The notes under the pieces are model-generated. The model was not told the origin of the DNA. It worked only from the letters and a program-made list of their open reading frames with translations, and searched no databases. Made by a program: the position numbers and the translations under genes. A DNA stretch of 64,000 nucleotides. It comes from Streptomyces sp. RB17. GTDB lineage: Bacteria > Actinomycetota > Actinomycetes > Streptomycetales > Streptomycetaceae. Where the stretch lies: assembly GCF_009604455.1 (NCBI RefSeq), contig NZ_WEGL01000006.1:248001-312000 (forward strand). The letters are read 5' to 3'. Position 1 is the stretch's first letter, and each line of letters opens with the position of its first letter. Shown in pieces: positions 44,446 through 53,327 of the stretch.

Positions 44446-45693
44446 ATGAACAGCTCCTCCCGACGGCGGCGTCCGACCGCCGCAGCCCTGACCGCCCTGG
44501 CCGTGGCCGCCGGCGCCACCGCCTGCTCCTCCGGCTCGGGCAGCAGCGGCACCGAGGGTGCCGGCAGCGGCACGTACACCATCTGGGACCCGTACCCGCA
44601 GTTCGACAAGAGCTCGGCCTGGGCGAAGCTGCTGGACCAGTGTGGCACCAAGGCCGGAGTGAAGATCAAGCGGACCGGCTTCGACACCAGCGACCTGGGC
44701 AACAAGACGCTGCTGGCGGCGCAGCAGGGCAACTCGCCGGACGTCCTCATCGTCGACAACCCGGTCGTCTCGACCCTGGCCGAGGCAGGCGTACTCACCA
44801 CGACCGACGACAACAAGCTGGACACCTCGAAGGTGGACCCCAACCTGCTCGCGGCCGGCCAGTCGGGCGGCAAGACCTACGGCACACCGATCGGCGCCAA
44901 CACCCTCGCTCTCTACTACAACAAGAAGGTGCTCAAGGAGGCCGGGGTGGACGTCGCCGCGGTCAAGGACTGGACGTCACTGACGGCGGCGTTGGAGAAG
45001 GTCAAGAAGGCGGGCAAGAAGGGCATCACGTTCTCGGCGATCGGCACGGAGGAGGGCAGCTTCCAGTTCTTGCCGTGGTTCTGGGGCGCAGGCGGCAAGC
45101 TGACCGAACTCGATTCCGCCCAGGCCGTCTCCGCCCTCTCCCTGTGGAAGGACTGGCTGAACAACGGCTACGCCCCCAACTCGGTGCTCAACAACACCCA
45201 GACGACCAGCTGGCAGGAGTTCGCCGGCGGCGACTACGCGTTCGCGGAGAACGGCACCTGGCAACTCGCCAATGCCAAGAAGGCCGGCTTCGACTACGGC
45301 GTCCTGCCCATTCCCGCCGCGAACGGGGGTCAGGCCGCGGCCCCGACCGGCGGCGAGTTCGTGACCCTCCCGGTCCAGAAGGCCACCGGGCGCTACGCCG
45401 TCTCCCAGAGGCTGGCGACCTGCCTGACCAGCGGCGACAACCTCTACACCACTGACACCACGCTGTCCTACGTGGCCCCCACCAGCGAGGTGCAGGACAA
45501 GCAGGTGGCCGCGAACGCCGAGCTGAAGCCGTGGGTGGTCGCGGTCAAGGCGGCCAGGGGCCGCACCAGTGACGACCTGGGCACCAAGTACCCCAAGATC
45601 TCCGAACAGATGTGGAAGGCGGTCCAGTCCGCGCTCAGCGGGTCCAAGTCGCCCAAGGACGCGCTTACTTCGGCGCAGTCCGCCGTCAAGTGA
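44446..45693 (+). CDS. Sugar ABC transporter substrate-binding lipoprotein
   Basis: 415 residues. Lipoprotein signal: RRRRPTAAALTALAVAAGATAC followed by a Ser/Gly-rich linker. The mature family 1 binding protein shows TYTIWDPYPQFDKSS, LLAAQQGNSPDVLIVDN, GTPIGANTLALYYNKKVLKEAGV and FAGGDYAFAENGTWQLANAKKAG. AAAGGAA precedes the ATG. It is the first gene of the binding protein/permease/permease set. No ATPase gene follows, so the shared MsiK ATPase is expected to power it, as for other Streptomyces sugar importers. Confidence 0.93.
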   Translation: MNSSSRRRRPTAAALTALAVAAGATACSSGSGSSGTEGAGSGTYTIWDPYPQFDKSSAWAKLLDQCGTKAGVKIKRTGFDTSDLGNKTLLAAQQGNSPDVLIVDNPVVSTLAEAGVLTTTDDNKLDTSKVDPNLLAAGQSGGKTYGTPIGANTLALYYNKKVLKEAGVDVAAVKDWTSLTAALEKVKKAGKKGITFSAIGTEEGSFQFLPWFWGAGGKLTELDSAQAVSALSLWKDWLNNGYAPNSVLNNTQTTSWQEFAGGDYAFAENGTWQLANAKKAGFDYGVLPIPAANGGQAAAPTGGEFVTLPVQKATGRYAVSQRLATCLTSGDNLYTTDTTLSYVAPTSEVQDKQVAANAELKPWVVAVKAARGRTSDDLGTKYPKISEQMWKAVQSALSGSKSPKDALTSAQSAVK

Positions 45694-45703
45694 CGTGGGC
45701 CCG

Positions 45704-46690
45704 ATGAAGCAGACGACGACGCATCCACCGGACCACCGTTCTGTGCGCGTCGGGAACGGGGCGGCCTCCGTCACCCCTCCCCTGACCCGCACCGGGAGGC
45801 GGCGGCGACCCGCCTCCACCCAGTGGGCCGCCTGGGCCTTCCTCGCTCCGGTGACCCTCTACCTCCTCCTCTTCTACGCCTATCCGCTGTACCGCAACAT
45901 CGACCTGAGCCTGCGCGAGTACACCGTCCGCTCCTTCGTCCAAGGCGACGCGCCGTTCACGGGCCTGAAGAACTACCGCGCCGTCTTCGACGACCCGACG
46001 TTCGCGCCGGCCCTGCTGCACACCGCGGTGTTCACCGCCGTGTGCCTGGTCTTCCAGTACGCCATCGGACTCGCCCTCGCGGTCTTCTTCAACCAGAACT
46101 TCCGGCTCTCGGCCACGCTCCGCGCCCTGTTCCTGGTGCCCTGGCTGCTGCCGCTGATCGTCTCGGCCTCCACCTGGTCGTGGCTGCTGAACAGCGAGTC
46201 GGGCGTCGTCAACGCCGCCCTGCACGCCATCGGTATGGGTCCGGTGAACTGGCTGACCTCGCCGTCCTGGTCGCTGACCTCGGTGATCATCGCGAACATC
46301 TGGATCGGCGTCCCCTTCAATCTGGTCGTCCTCTACAGCGGCCTGCAGTCCATTCCCGCGAGTCTGTACGAGGCCGCCGCCATCGACGGGGCGAATGCCT
46401 GGCAGCGCTTCTGGCGCGTCACCTTCCCGCTGCTGCGCCCGGTGTCGGCGATCACCCTGCTGCTGGGGTTGATCTACACGCTGAAGGTCTTCGACATCAT
46501 CTGGATCATGACCAAGGGCGGCCCGGCGGACTCGTCCACCACCCTCGCCACCTGGTCCTACCAGCTCGGCTTCGGCAACCTCCTGCCGGCCTTCGGCCCC
46601 GGCGCGGCCGTCGGAAACCTGCTCGTGGTCGCCGCGCTGGTCTTCGGCCTGGTCTATGTCCGGGCCCAGAGAAAGCAGGCACTGTCATGA
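45704..46690 (+). CDS. Sugar ABC transporter permease 1 (MalF-like)
   Basis: 328 residues with six to seven transmembrane segments, starting WAAWAFLAPVTLYLLLFYAYPLY. The permease EAA loop is EAAAIDGANAWQRFWRVTFPLLRPV. Start ATG at 45704, 11 nt after the binding-protein gene; stop overlaps the next permease start. Together with its partner it forms the membrane channel for the sugar captured by the lipoprotein. Confidence 0.93.
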   Translation: MKQTTTHPPDHRSVRVGNGAASVTPPLTRTGRRRRPASTQWAAWAFLAPVTLYLLLFYAYPLYRNIDLSLREYTVRSFVQGDAPFTGLKNYRAVFDDPTFAPALLHTAVFTAVCLVFQYAIGLALAVFFNQNFRLSATLRALFLVPWLLPLIVSASTWSWLLNSESGVVNAALHAIGMGPVNWLTSPSWSLTSVIIANIWIGVPFNLVVLYSGLQSIPASLYEAAAIDGANAWQRFWRVTFPLLRPVSAITLLLGLIYTLKVFDIIWIMTKGGPADSSTTLATWSYQLGFGNLLPAFGPGAAVGNLLVVAALVFGLVYVRAQRKQALS

Positions 46691-47511
46691 GCCGAGGCCG
46701 CAGGCGCACGCCGGTGAAGACCACGATCGGCGTCCTGCTGACCGGGATCATGCTCTTCCCGGTCTACTGGATGGTCAACGTCTCCCTCACCCCCGACCAG
46801 GACATGCGCAAGAGCCCACCGGACCTGCTGCCGGTCCATGGCACCCTGGGCGGCTACCGCACCGTCCTCCAAGAGCAACTGCCCTACCTCGGCACCAGCC
46901 TCGTCATCGGCCTGGGCACCGTCGTCCTGACCGTCGCCCTGTCCGCACCCGCCGGCTATGCCCTGGCCAAGCTGCGCCCACGCGGCGGAGGCATCCTGAA
47001 CTTCGTTCTGCTGGCCGCCCAGATGATCCCCGGCATCATCATGGCGATGGGCTTCTACGCCATCTACCTCCAGCTCGGCCTGCTGCAGACCGTGCCCGGC
47101 CTGATCGTCGCCGACTCCACCCTCGCCGTCCCCTTCGGCGTCCTCATCTTCACCGCGTTCATGTCCGGCATCCCCGGCGAACTGCTCCAGGCGGCGACGA
47201 CCGACGGCGCCGGGCCACTGCGCACCTTCTGGTCCATCGTCCTGCCGATCAGCCGCAACGCCGTCGTGACCGTGTCCCTGTTCGCGTTCCTGTGGTCCTG
47301 GTCCGACTTCGTCTTCGCGAGCACCCTCGTCAACGGCGGCGCCCACGAGCCGATCACCCTGGGCATCTACCACTACATCGGCAACAACAACCAGCAATGG
47401 AACGCCATCATGGCCACCGCCGTCGTCGCCTCCCTGCCGGCCGCGGTCATCCTCGTCCTCGCGCAGCGCTACGTCGCCGCCGGCGTGACCGCCGGTGCCG
47501 TCAAGGACTGA
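46687..47511 (+). CDS. Sugar ABC transporter permease 2 (MalG-like)
   Basis: 274 residues with six transmembrane helices and the EAA-type loop LQAATTDGAGPLRTFWSIVLPISRN. Begins GRRRTPVKTTIGVLLTGIMLFPVYWMVNVSLTP. Its ATG overlaps the permease 1 stop (ATGA), so the two are translationally coupled. Longer in-frame starts are artefacts. It is followed 51 bp later by the cytoplasmic glycosidase. Confidence 0.94.
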   Translation: MSRGRRRTPVKTTIGVLLTGIMLFPVYWMVNVSLTPDQDMRKSPPDLLPVHGTLGGYRTVLQEQLPYLGTSLVIGLGTVVLTVALSAPAGYALAKLRPRGGGILNFVLLAAQMIPGIIMAMGFYAIYLQLGLLQTVPGLIVADSTLAVPFGVLIFTAFMSGIPGELLQAATTDGAGPLRTFWSIVLPISRNAVVTVSLFAFLWSWSDFVFASTLVNGGAHEPITLGIYHYIGNNNQQWNAIMATAVVASLPAAVILVLAQRYVAAGVTAGAVKD

Positions 47512-47562
47512 GTTCCTTCCCCTCTGTTCGAGTCCCTGTGCTCGAGAAACGAGTCGAACTTC

Positions 47563-49299
47563 ATGACCGCCGCCCGCTCCGGCCCGGCCTTCTCCGTCCA
47601 GGACATCCCGTTCAGCGCATACGGATCCTGGTTCGACATATCGCCCGTGGTGGCGGAGAAGACGTACGCCGATGACCTCCACCTCGTCTCGCACCAGAAC
47701 GGCATGCACGCCGTTCTGCGCCTGGTCCCCCGGGACCCGGCAACGGGCGGCCGGGCCGAGACCCGCGTCGAGGCGACACCAGGCCTGCTCAGCTGGATCG
47801 GCGGGAGCGGGCGCGTCGACCTGGCTTACGAGTCGCCGGACACCGTGCGGCTGCGGGGGAGCGGCCTGGGTATCGGAGTCTTCGCCGCGGCGCACACCCT
47901 GACTCCGTTCAGCGGAACGTACTTCTTTCGCGACCCGGCGGCGGGCGCGCACGTGTTCACGTCGTACGAGACCGGACGCCGTTACCGCGTCGCCGTGCTG
48001 TCCGGCTCCATCGCCGTGTCGGGTGGTGCTCAGGCCCTGGGCAGTGCCGACCGCGGCGTGGCCGTGACCGCGGCGGCGGACGGAGCGTGGGAGATCGCGA
48101 TCGAGGAGTTCCAGACCGCCCGAGCGCCGTACGCGGCCTCGGCGAGCTTCGACGACCTCGTGGAGTCCGCGCGGGGCGTGTTCGCGGACTTCGCCGACGC
48201 GGTGGCCCCCTGGCGCTCGGCGGCCACCCCGGCGGCCGAGCTCGCCGCCTACGTCGTCTGGTCGGCGACCGTACGGCCGGCCGGACTGGTCACGCGGCCC
48301 GCCGTACTGATGTCCAAGCACTGGATGGACAAGGTCTGGAGCTGGGACCACTGCTTCAACGCCCTCGCCCTCGGACCGGGTTGTCCCGAACTGGCCCTGG
48401 ACCAGTTCGCGCTGCCCTTCGACCACCAGGACGACAGCGGCGCCCTGCCCGACTCCGTCACCCACTCCGAGGTCCTCCACAACTTCGTCAAACCTCCCAT
48501 CCACGGCTGGACCCTCCGTCATCTGCGTCGCCGACTGCCGACACCTCCGGATCGGGCTGAACTGGCCCAGGTGTACGAGCGGTTGAAGCGCTGGACCGAC
48601 TTCTGGCTCACCGCACGACGAGTCCCCGGGGACGACCTGGCCTACTACCAGCACGGCAACGACAGCGGCTGGGACAACGCCACCACGTTCGACTCCGAGC
48701 GGGTGGTCGTCACCGCCGACCTGGCCGCCTTTCTCGTCCTGCAGCTGCACGAACTGGCCGCTATAGCTGAGCAATTGAGGGAGTCCGACGAGGCGATCCG
48801 GTGGACGCGCACAGCCGGGGAGATACAGCAGGCCCTGATCGACCAGCTCTGGACCGGTGACAGGTTCGTCGCCCGGGGGGTCGGCACCGGGAACACCTGG
48901 AGCAGCGCCAGCCTGCTCGACCTGATGCCCATCGTGCTGGGCGAGCACCTGCCCGACGAGATCAGCAGCGCGCTGGCCGACCACATCAAGGCCCACCTGA
49001 CGCCGTACGGCCTGGCCACCGAACTGACCACCTCGCCGCACTACCTCGCCGACGGCTACTGGCGCGGCCCGATCTGGGCCCCCGCCACCATCCTCATCGA
49101 GGACGGCCTGCGCCGGGCCGGACACCACCGGCTGGCCGACGACATCAGCGGCCGCTTCCGCGCCCTGTGCGAGACCCACGGCTTCGCCGAGAACTTCGAC
49201 GCCCTCACCGGAACGGGCCTGCGGGACCGCGCCTACACCTGGACCGCCAGCAGCTACCTCTTGCTGGCTGAAGCACACGTGTACCGAGCCGGTCGCTGA
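47563..49299 (+). CDS. Cytoplasmic (alpha/alpha)6-barrel glycosidase, GH63/MGH1-like
   Basis: 578 residues, no signal peptide. An N-terminal beta-sandwich (about 1-180) precedes an alpha/alpha barrel with SKHWMDKVWSWDHCFNALAL, LPFDHQDDSGALPDSVTHSEVLHNFVKPP, YQHGNDSGWDNATTF and ADGYWRGPIWAPATILIEDGL. This set of Asp, Trp and Glu-containing motifs is typical of the GH63, mannosylglycerate-hydrolase-like and debranching-enzyme relatives. Encoded right after the permeases, it should cleave the imported oligosaccharide inside the cell. Linkage specificity cannot be read from the sequence; an alpha-glycosidase is most likely from the fold. Confidence 0.85.
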   Translation: MTAARSGPAFSVQDIPFSAYGSWFDISPVVAEKTYADDLHLVSHQNGMHAVLRLVPRDPATGGRAETRVEATPGLLSWIGGSGRVDLAYESPDTVRLRGSGLGIGVFAAAHTLTPFSGTYFFRDPAAGAHVFTSYETGRRYRVAVLSGSIAVSGGAQALGSADRGVAVTAAADGAWEIAIEEFQTARAPYAASASFDDLVESARGVFADFADAVAPWRSAATPAAELAAYVVWSATVRPAGLVTRPAVLMSKHWMDKVWSWDHCFNALALGPGCPELALDQFALPFDHQDDSGALPDSVTHSEVLHNFVKPPIHGWTLRHLRRRLPTPPDRAELAQVYERLKRWTDFWLTARRVPGDDLAYYQHGNDSGWDNATTFDSERVVVTADLAAFLVLQLHELAAIAEQLRESDEAIRWTRTAGEIQQALIDQLWTGDRFVARGVGTGNTWSSASLLDLMPIVLGEHLPDEISSALADHIKAHLTPYGLATELTTSPHYLADGYWRGPIWAPATILIEDGLRRAGHHRLADDISGRFRALCETHGFAENFDALTGTGLRDRAYTWTASSYLLLAEAHVYRAGR

Positions 49300-49309
49300 C
49301 CGGCCGCCG

Positions 49310-49335
49310 CCCGCACGGCCCCCGGGCCGTGCGGG
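49310..49335 (+). terminator. Strong intercistronic hairpin
   Basis: Perfect 11-bp stem CCCGCACGGCC / GGCCGTGCGGG with a CCCG loop, 11 nt after the cytoplasmic glycosidase stop and 38 nt before the start of the next glycosidase gene. It should end or attenuate the operon, or stabilise the upstream mRNA 3' end. Confidence 0.75.
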
Positions 49336-49372
49336 CTCCGCTCCTTCCTCCTCCCTCCGCAGGAGCCGCCCG

Positions 49373-51226
49373 ATGAAGTCGCCCACAACGCCCCCCGGAC
49401 GCACCGCCCGCGCCGGACGCCGAACGGTCTCGTCCGTCGCCGTCCTCATGGCGGCGCTGGCCTCAACTCTGGTGCCCGCCGCCCGCTCCCAGGCTGCCGA
49501 CACCACCGTCACCGTCGACTTCGCCACCGCCGGTGGCGCCCCGGCACACCACGCCTCCGGAACGATCTACGGCATGACGCCGGACGGCTCACTCCCGCAG
49601 GACCACTTCTTCAAGGACATCAAGTGGCACTTCATGCGGGCCGGCGGCGCACAGCTCAACAGCGGCGGCTACGCCACCAGCCTCGCCGACTACCGGACCC
49701 GTTGGAACGCGACCCTGGCCCAGTACAAGCGGGCTGTCGCGCTCGGTGGCACCTTCGTGCTGCTGCCGCACGACCTGTGGGGCGCCGACGGCACCACGAA
49801 CCAGGGCTGGCCCGGTGACAACGGTGACTGGACGCAGTTCGACAACTTCGTCACCCAGCTCATCAACGACGTCAAAGCCAACAACATGAACGTCGAGTGG
49901 GACCTGTGGAACGAGCCTGACGGCAGCGGTTTCTGGAAGCCCTCGCAGGCGCAGTACCTGCAGATGTGGTCGCGCTTCTACGCCCGGGTCCGGGCCGCGT
50001 TCCCGGGCCAGCTGATCGTCGGCCCCAGCACTGCGAGCCAGCCGAACTCGTCCAGCACCTGGTGGACCGCGTACCTGAACTACGTCAAGGCCAACAACGT
50101 CGCCCCTGACATCTACAGTTGGCACGACGAACCGGGCGACCCCGCCACCGACGTCGGCCGCGCCAACTCCGTCCTTGCCGCAGCGGGGTTGACCAACACC
50201 CGCCCGTACCAGATCAACGAGTACGCCACCCTGTCCATGCAGTCCCCCGGCGGCGGTGCCTGGTTCATCGGCCGCCTGGAACGCGCAGGCGCCGACGGCC
50301 TGCGCGGCAACTGGGCCTCCGGCACCGGCCTGCACGACGACGAGGCGAACCTGCTCACCAAGAACAGCGCCGGACAGTACCTGCCGCTGGGCGAGTGGTT
50401 CATGTACCGCTACTACGGCTCCCAGACCGGCAACATCGTCAACCTCGTCCCCGGCCCCGGCACCGACGGTTTGGCCGTCAAGGACAACACCGCCAAGGAC
50501 GCCAAGATCCTGCTCGGCAGCAATGGGGACACCGGCACCGTGACCGTCGACCTCACCGGCTTGAACACCACGTCCGTGGTGGACAGCGGCAAGGTCCGTG
50601 CGGTCGTCCAGCGTGTCCCGTACAACAACGGCGCCGCAGTGACCGGCCCAGAGACGGTATCCGACACCACCCTGACCGTCAGCAACAACGCGGCTTCAGT
50701 GCGCATCCCCTGGAGCAACGCCAAGGACGGTTACACCGTCACCCTGCTCGCGCCGTCCAACACCACCATCTCCACGGTCGCGGTCAGCGAGAACAGTGGG
50801 CAGTGCCTGGACGACACCGATCTGAGCACCGCCGACAAGACCCAGTACCAGCAGTGGTACTGCGAGGGCGGCTACCAGCAGATGCTCGACCTCAGGCCGG
50901 TGAGCGGCAAGACCGACACGTACACCGTGGTCGACGAGCTCAGCGGCAAGTGCCTCGACGTCTCCGGGGCATCCACCGCCGACGGCGCCGCCGTCATCCA
51001 GTACACCTGCAACGGCGGCACCAACCAGCAGTTCACGCTCAACCCGGTCACCGCGCTGGGCAACAGCAAGGACTACCAACTGGTCGCCGTCCACAGCGGC
51101 AAGTGCGTCGACGTCAGCAACGTCTCCACGACGGCCGGCGCGCTGATCCACCAGTGGGCCTGCGACCCGGCGAGCGCGCTGAGTGCCAAGAAGAACCAGA
51201 TCTGGCGTCTCTCCGGCAAGAGCTGA
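49373..51226 (+). CDS. Secreted clan GH-A glycosidase with ricin-B lectin domain
   Basis: 617 residues. Signal peptide (RRTVSSVAVLMAALASTLVPAARSQA), a TIM-barrel catalytic domain with WDLWNEPDGSGFW (acid/base candidate Glu181) and YQINEYATL (nucleophile candidate Glu283), a beta-sandwich (about 360-470), and a C-terminal ricin-type lectin (about 480-617) with repeated SGKCLDVSG, SGKCVDVSN and QIWRL. GH39-like assignment is likely. AGGAG lies 8 nt before the ATG. It lies at the end of the CGAACCGGTTCG locus and complements the large enzyme at 39213. The lectin presumably holds it on polysaccharide. Confidence 0.88.
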   Translation: MKSPTTPPGRTARAGRRTVSSVAVLMAALASTLVPAARSQAADTTVTVDFATAGGAPAHHASGTIYGMTPDGSLPQDHFFKDIKWHFMRAGGAQLNSGGYATSLADYRTRWNATLAQYKRAVALGGTFVLLPHDLWGADGTTNQGWPGDNGDWTQFDNFVTQLINDVKANNMNVEWDLWNEPDGSGFWKPSQAQYLQMWSRFYARVRAAFPGQLIVGPSTASQPNSSSTWWTAYLNYVKANNVAPDIYSWHDEPGDPATDVGRANSVLAAAGLTNTRPYQINEYATLSMQSPGGGAWFIGRLERAGADGLRGNWASGTGLHDDEANLLTKNSAGQYLPLGEWFMYRYYGSQTGNIVNLVPGPGTDGLAVKDNTAKDAKILLGSNGDTGTVTVDLTGLNTTSVVDSGKVRAVVQRVPYNNGAAVTGPETVSDTTLTVSNNAASVRIPWSNAKDGYTVTLLAPSNTTISTVAVSENSGQCLDDTDLSTADKTQYQQWYCEGGYQQMLDLRPVSGKTDTYTVVDELSGKCLDVSGASTADGAAVIQYTCNGGTNQQFTLNPVTALGNSKDYQLVAVHSGKCVDVSNVSTTAGALIHQWACDPASALSAKKNQIWRLSGKS

Positions 51227-51485
51227 CGCGTGACACGTGCGGCCGCCTGCCTCGGCCCTCTCTTTCGTGGCCATGGCTCGGGATAATCCGAGTCGAGAGG
51301 TGCGATCGACTGTCCTCGGACAGTAAAAAGGGGATGTACGGGTGAAAGTAGTGCGGATGCATATATCGTGCTAAACTTACAGGTAGTTGCAGTTGTGGTT
51401 CCCGAAAACTTCAAGTGCCTTGGCAACTGCATGCTGCCCGGGCATTTTTGTAGCTCCTCGGGCACTGCACCCAAGGAGATGTGAA
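51227..51485 (+). promoter_or_regulatory. AT-rich leader of the cold-shock gene
   Basis: 259 bp, markedly AT-richer than its surroundings near 51330-51400 (for example GCATATATCGTGCTAAAC). TGCAGTTG (51388-51395) can pair with CAACTGCA (51424-51431), and ATGC/GCAT around TGCCCGG (51431-51445) is followed by five T residues. These suggest a structured 5' leader, as cold-shock mRNAs have. The promoter itself was not assigned. Confidence 0.5.
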
Positions 51486-51689
51486 ATGGCTACTGGCACC
51501 GTCAAGTGGTTCAACGCGGAAAAGGGTTTCGGCTTCATCGAGCAGGACGGCGGCGGCCCGGACGTCTTCGCCCATTACTCGAACATCGCCGCCCAGGGCT
51601 TCCGTGAGCTTCAGGAAGGTCAGAAGGTGAACTTCGACATCACGCAGGGCCAGAAGGGTCCGCAGGCGGAGAACATCACTCCCGCCTGA
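51486..51689 (+). CDS. Cold-shock protein (CspA family)
   Basis: 67 residues with both RNA-binding motifs, KGFGFIEQ (RNP1) and VFAHYSNI (RNP2-like), and the usual start GTVKWFNAEKG. It binds single-stranded nucleic acid and acts as an RNA chaperone. AAGGAG lies 8 nt before the ATG; longer in-frame starts run through the AT-rich leader and are rejected. A T-tract hairpin follows at 51711. Confidence 0.97.
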   Translation: MATGTVKWFNAEKGFGFIEQDGGGPDVFAHYSNIAAQGFRELQEGQKVNFDITQGQKGPQAENITPA

Positions 51690-51710
51690 CGTCGAAGAGT
51701 ATGAGATATC

Positions 51711-51752
51711 TGGGGCCTCACCGTTGGGTGGGGTCCCAGCTCGCTGATTTTT
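51711..51752 (+). terminator. Rho-independent terminator of the cold-shock gene
   Basis: 12-bp stem TGGGGCCTCACC / GGTGGGGTCCCA (two G-U pairs) with a GTTG loop at 51711-51738, followed shortly by a run of five T residues (51748-51752). One of few T-tract terminators in this window. Confidence 0.8.
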
Positions 51753-51862
51753 GCACCCAGGTCGAATTCGTTTGATCGCGCATTCGGCTCGTTTCCTGCA
51801 ATTCATCCGACTCATTCCGGTCGGGAATTCCTCGATGCGCTCCCTGTCGAGGCAGGTTCTCC

Positions 51863-52087
51863 ATGAGCCGTTCAGCTCACGCGAACGACCGTTTTCGTCC
51901 ACAGGGTCACGGTCGCAAGGGTCACGGTCGCACCGGCGTCGGTCCAGGCGACACCGCACGCCGCCCCTCCGCACCACAGGGAGAGTTCGCGCTGCCGGTC
52001 ACCCCCCGGCCCTCCCGCCACCTGAGGGCCGTCTTCAGCGACGTCGAGCGCAGCCGCGCTCACTCGCCCGAAGGCTTCGCCACCTGA
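51863..52087 (+). pseudogene. Truncated DEAD-box RNA helicase remnant
   Basis: A 74-codon frame begins MSRSAHANDRFRPQGHGRKG and contains GEFALPVT, as in the N-terminus of the DEAD-box helicase commonly encoded just downstream of the cold-shock gene in Streptomyces. It ends after about 25 unrelated codons, with no Q, I or DEAD motif. Most of the helicase gene is therefore deleted. It lies between the cold-shock gene terminator and the P450. The rest of the 51753-52139 interval shows nothing else. Confidence 0.55.
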
Positions 52088-52139
52088 CCTCCCTCGACGG
52101 TGCCGGTACACCGCACAGCGGAGGTGACCCGGCATCGCG

Positions 52140-53327
52140 TCAGCGCTGTGCCGACACGTCCCAGCGGACGCGCAGGGCCGGGGGTTTCCGGAAGACCAGG
52201 CCTTTGGGCGCGGTGGGCGAGGCCGGGTCGAGCCGCAGGCCGTGGAGACGATCGAGGAGCGCGAGGAGGCAGGCCCGGGTTTCCAGGCGGGCAAGGTGGG
52301 CGCCCAGACAGAAGTGTGGGCCGTGCGCGAAGGCCAGCTGAAGGCGGGAGTTGCCCCGTCGCAGGTCGAATCCGTCGGGGTCCTGGAAGATCTCGGGGTC
52401 GCGGTTCGCACCGGCGAGCGAGACGACCACCAGATCACCGCGCCGCACGTCCGCCCCGCCGATCGTCACGTCGGCGGTTGCGTAGCGGTCCACGACCGCC
52501 GCGGCGGGTTCCAGGCGGAGCGATTCCTCGATCGCCGCGTCGACCAGGTCGGGATCGGCACGCACGAGGGCGAGTTGACCAGGGTGTGCCAGCAAGTGCA
52601 GTACGGCGTTGGCGATCATGCCCTCGGTGGTCTCGATACCGCCGAACATCAGCACGGCGGCGTTGGCGACCACCTCCGGCAGTTGCAGGCGCTTGCTCTC
52701 GGCCGCCGTGACCAGCAGCGACGCCTCGCTTCCTGCCGCGACCGTCGCCTCGACGCTTCCTCGCAGCTGGTCGAATGCCGCCGCCCCGGCGGGTTTCGCC
52801 GGTAGCCCGGCGGTGATGTCGGAGACCGCGCTCACGATGGCGTCGTACCAGGACAGCACCGCCTCGGCATCCGCGCCGATCAGGCCCAGCGACTCGGCGA
52901 CGACGGCGACGGCCAGCGGCCCGGCCACCTCCCGGCGCAGTTCGGCGCTGCCACGCGGCCGGATGCCTTCCACGAGCCGGGCGGCTTCCTGTTCCACGAA
53001 CCCGGTGAACCGGTCGTGCACATCTTGCGTGCGGAAGGGGTCGGTGAAGGGGGCGCGGTGCCGGTTGTGCTCGGCGCCCTCCACGGAGAGCATGCTCGGA
53101 CCGACCACCTGCGCGGTGGAGAAGCGGGGGTCGTCCACCGTGAAGGTCGCCGCGTCGCGCATCACGCGCAGTGCGAGATCACGCCGCGTCACAAGCCAGC
53201 CGCCCAGCACGGGGAGCCATGAAACCGGTTCGCGGGCGCGCAGCAGGGCCAGCCGGGGGTGGGGGTCGTCCTCCAGCTCGGTGAGCGTGGTCGCGGAGCC
53301 GAGTGGAAACCGGTGCGCTCTCACCAT
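52140..53327 (-). CDS. Cytochrome P450
   Basis: 395 residues of the bacterial class I type. The oxygen-binding I-helix segment VLMFGGIETTEGMI, K-helix ExxR in ESLRLEP, and the haem-binding loop FAHGPHFCLGAHLARLE with Cys340 are intact. Soluble, needs ferredoxin partners not present here. ATG at 53327 follows GGGAGAG; the longer frame to 53507 is unsupported. It stands alone next to the helicase remnant. Substrate unknown. Confidence 0.94.
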   Translation of the reverse strand: MVRAHRFPLGSATTLTELEDDPHPRLALLRAREPVSWLPVLGGWLVTRRDLALRVMRDAATFTVDDPRFSTAQVVGPSMLSVEGAEHNRHRAPFTDPFRTQDVHDRFTGFVEQEAARLVEGIRPRGSAELRREVAGPLAVAVVAESLGLIGADAEAVLSWYDAIVSAVSDITAGLPAKPAGAAAFDQLRGSVEATVAAGSEASLLVTAAESKRLQLPEVVANAAVLMFGGIETTEGMIANAVLHLLAHPGQLALVRADPDLVDAAIEESLRLEPAAAVVDRYATADVTIGGADVRRGDLVVVSLAGANRDPEIFQDPDGFDLRRGNSRLQLAFAHGPHFCLGAHLARLETRACLLALLDRLHGLRLDPASPTAPKGLVFRKPPALRVRWDVSAQR

